DNA from: Colius striatus
Lineage: Eukaryota > Chordata > Aves > Coliiformes > Coliidae
Reading direction: 5' to 3'
Length of the DNA stretch: 64,000 nucleotides
Assembly (NCBI RefSeq): GCF_028858725.1
Contig: NC_084772.1
Span: forward strand, 12,903,048 to 12,967,047
The notes below the pieces were generated by a model. The model had not been told where the DNA came from and ran no database searches. It saw only the letters and a list, made by a program, of their open reading frames with translations. The translations under genes were made by a program, and so were the position numbers. This document shows positions 43,201 through 55,200 of this stretch, one piece after another. The stretch's first letter is position 1; each line of letters begins with the position of its first letter.

Positions 43201-46200
43201 CAATGAAGTCAAACTGAACATAAAAAAATTAACCAGTGTTTTTAATTTGATATTTAAAAACAATTAGGGTCTGTTTTCTACTTATAAAAAGAGTCTAATA
43301 ATCTCCTTAACTACATTGTTGAACAAGTTGTTATAGGGGCAAGCTTCACAGAAAAACCCTGCTTGGCCCTTAATTCCCTTTTCAGAACTGTGGCATAGTG
43401 CGCAGCAAATAAGCCTGAAGCAACCCACTGAACAGTGGAGAAAAGATATTACATAATTCTTCATTAATTCAGACTGTCCAGCCTAAACACTTTAGAAATT
43501 AGCACTCTAATGGTGCCTCCCATGTGCATGTGTATTATGCTGCATGACCACACACTACTGTTATTTCTACTTTCTACAGTAGTGTGTGGTCATGCAGCAT
43601 AATGCACATGCGAATCACTATTACATTGCTCAGGAACCTTCTTTATAGCATTTCCTAACCATTACATGTTTAATTTTACAGCCTCACTGATGTTTGAGTG
43701 TTTCCCAAGAAGTTTTAAAAAATATGTTAATGCAATTAAGTAGAATTGCTAAGTAGTGAAAATTTATTATCTGCTTACACAGAAAAGATTCACTCACCGT
43801 GAAGGAAAGGAAGGAAACTGCTTTTGTGGTTAAAGTACAGTTGAGACCACCCATTTTTTATTTTCTCTGACCATCCAACCCACCTGCCCTGTTAACATAA
43901 ATGTCTTCTCCAGAATATTGCAGAAGAAACCCCAAAACAGTCTATATTAAATAAATAGTATAGGATAGCTTATTTGATAATAATGGTAATGCACCTCAGG
44001 TAACAAAAAAGATTTATCAATTTGGGTAAAACTTCTGCAAAAAGTAAACCAAGTATTTGCCAGAAAAGCAGAGAGGGCAGGAAAAAAGTTTTTAAAAATC
44101 AACATATGAGAAAAATAATTACCAAAACTAAAGGATGATATTTTTTAAAGATGTCTTTAGCAAGAACAGCAGTTTGTGAAGCATCAATGAAGTTTAGAAC
44201 TGCTTTCAACATCACACGTGGTGGCAAAGACCAAGCTGCTGTCGCCTGCATCAAGCATAATTCATAGTAAAAATACAGCCACTCCAGAGCAGGGGATTCA
44301 CAAGTTCAAAAGACTTTTTAAAAAAATTATTTTTAGAATTTAAAATTCCTTTAAGATTCATTTTTAAAGGATTGTAAAGTGAAACTTAACAGAAAGTATC
44401 AAAATACAAAAAAAAAAGAGTAATGTTTATTTCATGAACTTGAAATTCTGAAGAGTAGAAGTCAGAAAAATGTCTAAAGCAAGAAAAAGCAATGCCAGAA
44501 AAGAACTGTCATTTTCTTAAAAATACATATTTTTATTTATATTTATTGGACTATTTATGCAAGGGAAACAAAATTCACATGATTGGTAACTAAATTTTGT
44601 ACCATTGTTAAGCAGTCCACTGAAGTGCTTAAATATTTAGACCATCTTTTCTGATCACTTAAAATACACAAAATACGCAAAGCAACTTCACACTGGAAAC
44701 ACATTTTGAATCAAAATTGGAAAAAAACCCCATTAGTACACTCTAACACCAACTCATTTTCAGGAGAAATCTCATGAAAATTTCAATATACAGTATTTCA
44801 CCTGATTTACAATTTCTGATAACAGATATTATGTCATAAAATATCATCGGCCAGGCTAACATTGGTCTTTCCTATTTGACACTGAAATTATATTCCAGGT
44901 GTACAGTGGTACTTTAATTTTGCAACTAAGTAATGTATTTTTTGTTTCCAGTTATGAATGCAAACCCAACTACATATTAAGACATTGAAAATCAGCAAAC
45001 AAAATCCACATCAAGCGCATGAAAAGCTATAAAATGTACAAATGAAAAATGTAAACAGAAGAAACACAGCAAAGAAAAACTAGATGGCAGCACCTACCTA
45101 TTTTTCATATTTTCACAAGTACACGCTTCAAAACAAGATATAGAGGCAAAATAGCAATGCAATCAAAATAAAACAGTTTTAAAATACTTCTGAATTTACT
45201 TATTAACCCTGAAGATTATAGTAATGCAAGCAAAACCACGCTTATTTGACTTCCTTGTAATAAAAGAATCAAAAGAATTTTTTTTCTATGATCAAAGTTC
45301 CATCAAATTATACCTTGGTTCCTTAAAATCCTGTACCTTAAAAGATCCTATAGCAGATAACATTTTGTCATCATTAATAATTTTTAAAATATTCCATTAA
45401 AATTGTCAACCAGAATCTAAAAGCATAAGGAAAGAGAAAATGGTTCAATTAAAATTATGCACAGTTATTTCAAACCAATCCTTGCTTTAAACATACAAAT
45501 CTTTTTTTTATTTCTTTAAATACAGTTTTTCAAACACATACATTGTCACTAAAAAAATATCCATAGTACAATAAAATTGGACTTCTTAATCCATCAAAGA
45601 ATTATTATAATATAGTAGTTACAGAAGACTGAGTACTTCTGTGTAAAATATTAGATACCCATCTTAAAAAGGTAAGCCTCTAGTAGCTGCACTGTGAAGA
45701 TGAGTTTACATTCACACTATGAAAAATGTTTTGATTTTATATACTCAAATATTTTGCAGTAACTTTTTCCCTAAAAAAGAAAAAAGCAGCACAGTCACTT
45801 GTAGTTAATATCCCCCCAATACAGTCCTATACAATCTTACAACTGAGCCTAAACTACAACTATTATGTGGTACAATTGTATTTATTTATGCTTTTCTTTA
45901 ATATTTTACTTAAACCAGGAACACTGTAGATGTGAAAGATCACTAAAATATCAAGTACATCTTTCTATTACAGGTACTTCTCTCAATTACTGCCTTCTCT
46001 GTACTATTCTGTTATTTACAGATTCTGATTCTTCTGATAAAATCCACTTCACCACTTCTGACTCTGCTTCAGACATTGTACATCCTTTTGGGACACATGG
46101 CCATGCTCCAGAACCTTTGAGCCTGGCACTAAAGTGATCAGAACTGAGATCCTTCCTACAAGGTACTTGATTATCCTGATCAGTCAGTCAAGAATTCTAC

Positions 46201-49200
46201 TAGGATTTGAAACAGGCAGATTTTATTCCTATTTTATACAGCAGCAATTGGAAGGAGCATAACTAAACATCTAATCAAAGATTACACCACCTAAGAGTCA
46301 ATAAGAACCCAAGTCTTCCTTTCAAAATGGATTTGCTCATATTCTTCCAAGAACCTAAAGCAAAATTGTCCCCTAAGTTGTACTACATTTACTTATATCC
46401 TCTAGTCCTAAAAGATGCAAAAAATGAGCCAAAGGTATTACAAGCTATTCAAACAATAACTTAAATAGCAGAGCCAAGCACTTGAAATGTAAGAAACATC
46501 AGGTTTAACTCCACTGTGCAACATCAACTATGTGCCTTGACTACCTAACTGAAGCTTATATCTTTGTGCATTTATCATGCAAAGACTGTAACTCACTGCA
46601 CATGAACAGAAGAGATGAATGTAGGATGAATAGGAGGTTATGTATCTTAATCTTTCTGAACTTTTGTGTCTGGCACTGCAATCGAAATACAAGGTTTTTT
46701 TTAAACTTGGGAAGAGGGATGACTGTATCTATTCCCTACAAAGATAAATACTATTGTACACAGATACTTGACTTCTGAACTTTCAGCAATGCAACATGTA
46801 AAGATAAAGCCATTGTCTTTAAGGAAAGTATTATCCTAAGCCCATATACTAAATCCTGAGGGAAAACAGACTATGCTTTCTCTACTTCAGCAGTTTCTAT
46901 TGTTCTAGAGAAAGGTGGCTCTTTTCTCACATACTGTCCTGGATATAAGCCTCGTTGCTGAAGCTATAGGAATTTTCATGGGAAATCCGATTAATTTTCC
47001 TCCCAAGCAGCCAGGAGAATGTCTAGCAAATGATGGCCCTGGGATATGGGAAACCTTCTTGCACTATTGGGCTGCAAAAGTAGTTCAGAATCTGGAGAGT
47101 TCTACATGTATCAATCAAGTCAATCTTATTTAAGAATATCTAAAACATTGCCTTAATTTCCCTTCTTTTTGAGAGTGAAGGAAGAACTACTTAACTGCAA
47201 AGGGGAGAGATTCAATGGGCTTTCAAATTTAGATAAGCACATCAGCAGTTTTTCAGCAATCTTTCTTGCAATTTTTTTTAAAACTAAGTCATAGTTCCTT
47301 TTATATTCTCCAGTTATGACTCCCAACACCTCTTAATGAGTTGACAAAAGCATCTGCTAGCTTTTGCAATTTCTTTGGTGTGTCACTTAATAACCTGTGA
47401 TTTACATCTGACTAGGTGGTACACACCACACTAGCACATTACTTAAAGTGTATATACAAAATAACACTGAAAACAATCACAGTAACTTGTGACACTTGAC
47501 GCTGGCTAGAAATTGAGACAATTTGAAGAAAGCTAAAAATAATACCTATGAAGTATAAAAGCTATGCACTTTTCTGATTCCTTCTTCATAAGATACTATT
47601 TCCTATAATACTTAACAGCAGACTACAAATTTCCACCTATGTAGATTTTCTACACAGGTAAAACACAAACTCAGCAACTGAAGTACATCACTAGATTCTA
47701 CAAACTTAAAGCATCCTGCATTTTAATCCAAATAAAGAAAAAAAGCTTAATTATAAACTCACTGAATTCTTTTTTTGTACACATAGTTTCCTGTATTTTA
47801 GAACCTCATCCCTTTTCTGAATTAATCATAATGACTACTCAAATAACTGACACTTTTAAAACATTAGCATATTTGTAATTGGACATTTCCTCTATAAAAA
47901 CAACAAATATTCTCTGGTTATAAACCATCCATCAAATAGAGGTCTAAAGATTTATCATATCAAAACTAGACATTAGAATTTAAACCTTTACAATCTGGTT
48001 TTTAAAGGTTGTCAACCATCATTTTAAAAGACCAGTCAAACACATGTAAAAACAGAAACACTGTCAAATTGAACAGAGTCTGCAGATCACATGCAGAGTC
48101 ATGGAAGTTCAACATAAATATCCTAAGGACAATATTAATTACTTCGAATACTTGTTAATTACAACAAATAAAGAAATTATGTAGTACAGTTTGAGCAGCT
48201 ATCACAAAGATCCATGAAAGGAGATGAATCCTGACAAGCTACAATACCATAATTCCAATCCAGCTATGCTAAAATAATGAAACTTTTGTATTCCACAAGA
48301 CATTTCTCAATCATAAGGCCCTGCTTGTTTCTATCAGCTTATCAGCATGAATAAGTGTAAAGGAATATCTATAATGTAGTGGAGTACTGATGTGGGAAGA
48401 ACTCTGCACAAAACCAATTACTCCTTCAGACTTCAGGTATCTCTACAAACACCTGAACATGAAGTATCGCCTCAGTTTTGTTTTTATATAAATCCAGCAA
48501 GTGAGATTACACTCTTTCTGCACCTTAACTGCTTCATATATCTAGAGAACAGCTGCCTGAGACCAACATGTTGATTGTCTCCCAACATTTGCTCTGCACA
48601 CATCTTAAGGTTGACTTTGGAATCCAAGCTCTGGTCTTCTAATAAAGACTGAACACACACAGTTAAGCAGTTGATCTGCATTTTTGTATGTTTCCTAAGA
48701 TTCCATGTACAATAAAGGTGAGTTCCTCAAATGTTTTCAAACTACAGACAATTTGTCAATATTTAATTTGCTATGAATGTTTCCACTCTGAATGTTAATT
48801 CTGTATGCTGGACATGGCAATTGAAGTTACATGAAAACCAACTATGAAACAGAAACAGCTAAAACTAAGTAATTTTAATAGACTGAGACCATATTCTTGG
48901 TACAGTCCCATCCTACAATTTCTATTTTGCATTTATGCTATGCACTTGTCTCATGATCCATCACTGGAATGTGTGCTAGCTATATAGTCCCTCAGTCACT
49001 AATAAAGAACTGATTGTACTTATTCACAAAGAAAGCCCCAAACCACCAAGGATAGACATATAAACCCAAAAGCAGAACTTGTCTGAATTTTTATGCTGTC
49101 GAACTGGTAAAAAAAAAATCTCAAAATTAATACAAGTTATCCCTGGGTTTGTCTATCCTGAAATACATTTATCTTTGAAGGCTTCTACAAGTCTTATTAT

Positions 49201-52200
49201 CCTTCCAGATATCACAAATGTAAACATTAAATGGCTGCCTTTTATGCAAAGAGTTCTAAAAATTCCATCCAGTGCTGCATTTACCTCTTTTCTAAGAGCA
49301 TGAAGTTCTTCATATGTCTCCAGGCTTTATGTCTTTCCTGACATACGTTCCACTGAGCTACAATCTTTCTAGTGACACTTGTTTCTAAAACTTACATTCT
49401 AATTAGTTACTCTATGTTTGTGATTGCCTCATGTTATTATTTTCCATTCTCCATTTTTTTCACTTTTGAATTAAACTTATTAATCTTTTAGATTATAAAG
49501 TGTAATGCACAAAGTACATAGTAGGACAGTAATCAAAAGTTAAACATCAGGAAATATACGTTTAAGTGATTTTAGGCAACCTAATCAACACCCAATTAAA
49601 AAATAAAGGCAATCTCTTTGTCTCTTTCCACTCAAAATTACTCATTACTTCTGCAAATACCGACTTTAGGCAAACTACCTTAATTTTGTCTACTATTATG
49701 GCACAGTTGCTCTGTACTAACATACAAAGATGTTACATTTCAGTAAGACAGTTAAGATCTGTCCTCAAATGGCCTGAAGCTAAACAGCCTCCCTACAAAA
49801 ATTTTAAACCAAATGCAGCCTACCAAGCAATTTAAAAAACAATACACCTTCACTCTTTAAAATAAATCAGCTCTGAGTTGAAATAAAAGACACCACTGAA
49901 GAGCTTGGCATAGGAAAGAAGGCTATCCTGCCAATCCATACAAAAAAGGAAATGCAGCCATGACAGGCAAAACTTTGTGTAGACAGATCATACCCAGAGG
50001 TGAATCAAAGGAATTATAACTTTCTTTTGAATAAAGTCTATTAGAAAAGTTAATTATTGCAAATCCTTGTCTAGAACATACTTGGCATTTTCTTTTCTAA
50101 TTTCTAGTGAAATCCAGCTACACCGTGCATCCATTCAGCATGCTGGGATATCACCATGTTTCTGGTTCAGAGGAATAAGGGGCACTGACTGAACTAGCAG
50201 ACAGTTCAAACTAAGTTCTGGCCAAGACTGAGCCTTCTCACCTCCAAGAATCTCACAGTCTGAACAAGGCCTGAAAAGACTCTATAGCGTAGATTTTTTT
50301 TCTGGAACACAAGAAAAAATTCTAGGCCTCAGAAAATAAAATGCATTTTAATGATTATTTCTTGTTTCACAAGAAAAAAGGAGCAAAGTATGTTGTGAGC
50401 TAACAACATATAAGACAGAGGGAAACATAATGCACAAAAGTAAAGTGAAATTAAGCCAGACATACCTGAGTTGTTGATAGGCGAAAAACAGGGCCAGTTG
50501 TGGGCACTGAAAGTCTCGGTGAAATGCTGGCAGGATTCTGTCCCTGTGTCTGTACCTGTGCCTGCATCTGAGCCTGTGCCAGAGCCTGCTGAGGCACCAT
50601 GACAAGCTGTCCAGCATCCGTGCGCACCAAAACCATACCTAATGAGAACAAAGTAATAATAACTATGGAATAAAGAATAATATTTATATATAAGTAACTA
50701 TCCAAGTATGGAATACAGAAAAAATATTGTATAGTGCTGCATATTTTTATTTCTACTCTTTTTGTTTTCTATTCTGGTGTCACGTGAGATTTTATTTCAA
50801 AAAAGAAAGGGATACCTACTAGCAGACAAGAACTAATGCCCAATTCAGTTTGAAATACAAATAACTCCAGTTTATGAAAAAACAGTGATGAAAAATGCAG
50901 TCTCAAGTGTATAGGTGTACAGCAATTTTCAGCAGGCTAGACAAGATCAGCAAAATAACATTAGAAAGAAACATTCCTTAAAAGTAAATTGTAACAACAA
51001 TCCACTAGCTGAAAACAGAATTCAGTAAGAACATACCAGGGACAATGATATGTGAGCTTTACTGAAACAACAGCTGTAGAGGATGTGTACGTGAAATATG
51101 TGTACAGCCAGATATTTCTACACAATATTTGAGACTTAGTTAATCATCGAGCATTAACATGTGAATTTATTTGGTACCCACCATAACCATATTGGAAACT
51201 CCTACCTGTTGTTTAGACATCAAGAAAAGGTATTGTCGAATCCAGAGGATCAACACAACCACTTGTCAGCTCAAAGTGACGCAAGTGCAGATATTTTAAG
51301 GGAACATTAATGTTTTGAATTTAACAGAGTACTTGGAAAGTGTTTTCTAACATTTTGTGTAAGTAAATTGTAATGTTTTCAGATTAATTTATAGTAATAC
51401 ATTTCACGAATAATGCCTTCTACACAACACAGCCAGTGCCATCAGGTTTTGCCCTGAGTTGTCCATAATCAGTTGGTCAGAAAAGGGGAGAAAATGGCTA
51501 AGTTGGTCCATGGGTCAACGAGAAGCTCCATACTTATTAAAGATCACTGCGAAACATCTAACGTGCTCGCTTTAGCTCACTCAGAACTAAGTGGTAGTTC
51601 CAAAGACATTTTATTAAAACAAAAAAAATCTAAGCTACCTCCAGAATACATTTTAATAATTTAACTCAGATAGATTAGATGTCTATAATCAGAAAAACAT
51701 CTTGCCTACAACCATTGGAGAAACAAAACAGAGAACTCTAGGAAGTCACTTTTATTCCTCTTGATAAGAGAGTCAGCAAACGTTTCTACAACTTATCTCT
51801 ATGTGCAAATTGCTTCATATATATTTTTTAACTTTTCAAGGGAAAGTGAAGAACGTGGAAGCATACATCCACTTCTAATTATTAATTTCCTAACATGAGG
51901 TTGAAGAAATTTGGACAGTATCATAACAAGCAAGTAAAAAAAAATCTGAAGGACCTCATACCAAGAAAGTCTTTCTTTTACTCTCTGACACAGAAATACA
52001 AACTCTGACTCTGGCATGAGGACATGAGCAAATGACAGCACCAATAGATGCCCTCACTCACATAGTCTCAGGTGCTCCCATCCAACCTCCACTGCAAAAG
52101 CATGAACAGAAGGCAAATTTCTGCCACTAAAAGCCAAACATTTGTGGAAATCAAGCTTTAAGATAAAAGTATAGAGACCTACAGCAAGGACAACATCCAA

Positions 52201-55200
52201 AAGCCATGATCATAACTCTCTCTCAAAGCCCAGACAGTAATTTTTAAAAGAAAAGAAACTCACAAAAACTCTTTTAAAGCCTACCTTTAAGGTCCCTTAG
52301 CCATTTTAAGCACCAAACCTCACGGTTTATATTTGCAGAAAATTCTGTAAGCAGACGATGTATGCGGTATATGCCATTCCTAAGCCGCCTGGACGCACAA
52401 ATATTAGGAAACAGCACACTAGCCAAACTGCTATCACTTCTCTGATTGTATTGTGAAGTTTATGGAAGACTCCTCATAGGATTATGACTTCCATGGACTA
52501 AAAAATGGACATTCCATTTATGTAATACAGAGTCACTGGTGTGTTCTGAATTTATATTCCAGTTTTCTAAAACTAATTCTGAATTTAAGAAAAAGATAAT
52601 TGAAAGAACAATTTATTTGCAACACATGCCACACAGTTTCAATAAGAGCTGCAGATGTGATTACTATTACAGATGTACAAGTGTTAATGTATTAACATTA
52701 TTTTTAAACTGTTTGGAGAACTTCTGATTTCTTTTACTGAGCAATATGTACAAATCATAACCTGGTTAAATTATGAGATTAGTTTTTCCTTACTGTCAGC
52801 CACATAAAGATGAAATACACAACTTTTGAGCACTATATACTAAAATAATCTGTTAACAAAAAGTGATGTTCAGTGTCTGCTTCAGACAGAAGTTTACAAT
52901 ATGGGATAACATTCCATCAATTTAAAGTGTAAAAATTCAAAAAATAACATTGTATTTTCTGAGTAATTTCATTTTAGAACATATTATCTTCATGTTTATG
53001 CAAACCTAATGGATTTCAAGCTACCCTGTAATAAAATAAAATTGAAATGATAACTTTTCACAGAATTATTATCTAAATCTCAGACCAGGTTGCTGTCATG
53101 GGTTGTTCTCCCTCTTTTGTTTGGAAATTAAGTAGCAGAACAAAGTATTGACACAAGAAACTTCAGAAATTATATGCAAAATCATGATACACATTATCAT
53201 ATGTGTATAGTAATTACCAAAGACATTAACAGTGGGAAATCAAAGCTAAAGGCACAAATACAGTCTGAATAACAACCTTCTGTCTGTTACTATTTAGTTA
53301 GGTCTTCATGAAGTCACTAAGCTTTCTATGTTTGGACCATTCAAATCTGGAGCAGGACTTACATCACTACGGACAAATACTCAACTACTAAAAGTTCACT
53401 TAGAAGCAAGGTTCTATGGCATCACATTTTTTCTCCATTTAGCTAAAGAATATCAAATACTTTAAGAAACATGGTGGAGGTAATAAAGTACTCAGTCTAC
53501 ATCAATAGCTCCATGTATTATCATGCTATTGGTATCAACACTTATAAATACTTAAAGGGCGGGTGTTGAGAGTATGGGGCCAATCTTCTTTCTGTAGTGC
53601 TCAGGACAAGGGGTAACAGGCACAAGCTGGAACACAGGAAATTCCACTTGAACAAGAGAAAAAACTTCTTTACTATGGTGGTGGCAGAACACCAGAACAG
53701 GCTGCCCACTTAGGTTACAGTTTCCTTCTCTGGAGGTTTTCAAAACCCACCTGGATGTGTTCCTGTGCAATCTGATTGAGGTGAACCTGCTTTAGCAGAG
53801 AGGTGGACTGGATGATGTCTAGAGGACCATCCCAATCCCAACCATTCTGCGATTCAGTTAAAGCAGGAATCACTAGGGTGAAATGATGCTCTTTTGGTTA
53901 GTTATCAACTTTGCCAAACTTAAACTTTTAGTAACAAAAGTTGAGAGAATAAGAGGAGTACAAACAAGACATAACAGTTACTTTAGAGGCAGAAATAAAA
54001 TCCAGTGAACTAAAGACTGCCCAGAGGCAGCAGAGAATGACACAATCACACTTACTGACATTTTAAAAATTAGATTAAATTACACAAATTAACCTGGATC
54101 TTGCCACCCGACTCACCTTGAGGAAGGAAAACTTCAAGACCATCAAGACTAAAGCTGAAAATAGTCCTTGAGAGCATAGAGAATTATCCTTAGCTAACAC
54201 CCCAGCTTTTTATCTTGTGCATAGCTGCCCACTACACCATTAAAAAAACAACTTACCGTGACTGCCACGCTCACTCTAAGGCAAAACAAGTAACTTAACA
54301 ACCAACAGTCAGAATCACTTTGCATTAACAACCACCCGTCCCGTACCAACTACATCCTCATTAACAACAGCTAGTTTGTCAGACGTCGCCCTCAGACAGG
54401 TGGCTCTTTTGTTTCCAGGACGCCGAGCAGCGGGAAAACGAAAACTTTGGGGAAAAAAAGAAACTCATCCAAGAAATAAACGAAAAAAAGAGTGGCGAGA
54501 CCACGACTGCTGGGTTTGCACTTACCGGGCGGGATAGTGAAGCCGGGGGGCAGCTGGATGGTGGTCTGCTGAGGCGGCCTCACGATCAGCTGAGGGGCCA
54601 CGATCCTGGGGGCAGCGCCCAGCGCCGGCCTGGGCGACAGGGCCTGGGGGGCGGCGGGGACGACGGGGAGGGCAGCCCCCGCCTTGGCGACGGCCGCGGC
54701 GCTGACCGCCGGCTTGGGCGCGGCGCCGGGGGCCACGGCAGCGGGGGCCGGCGGGGCGCAGTTGGCGACCGAGCCCTGTCCCGGCGGGGCGGCCGCGCCG
54801 GCCGCGGGGCTGGCGGAGTTACTGAGTGCGTTTACTGCGGGAAGCGGGCCATGCGCGGGCTTGGTCTGTGCTGTGGCGGTGTCGGCTCTGCCGTGGCTGC
54901 TGACTGGTGGGAGTGCCGCCGGCCGGCCCCCGGCGCCCTCCCCGTTGGGCGCCGCCTCGCCAGGGAGCGGTGCGGTCGCGGTGGCGCCCTCCGCTGCTCC
55001 TGCCGGCCCGCCGCCCCCCGCCGGGGTCCCGCTCCCTCCCGCGGCGGCGGCGGCCGCGGCCTCGGTGCGCTGCGACGGTGCGCTGTCGGCGGCGGGCGGG
55101 CTGCCGCCGGGGCTGGGGCTCCCCGCGTCCCGGGCAGCGGCGCCGGCAGCTACATGGTTGTTGACAGGCTGGGCAGGGGCGCCGGCGGGCGGGGGGGCGG

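Larger units (their letters stand above)
39726..50465 (-). other. TAF4-like intron 2
   Basis: The largest complete intron here, about 10.7 kb. It holds a near-perfect hairpin (43526-43611) and the candidate cassette exon (44123-44245). The remainder is AT-rich with no repeat family that I can name. Confidence 0.75.
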
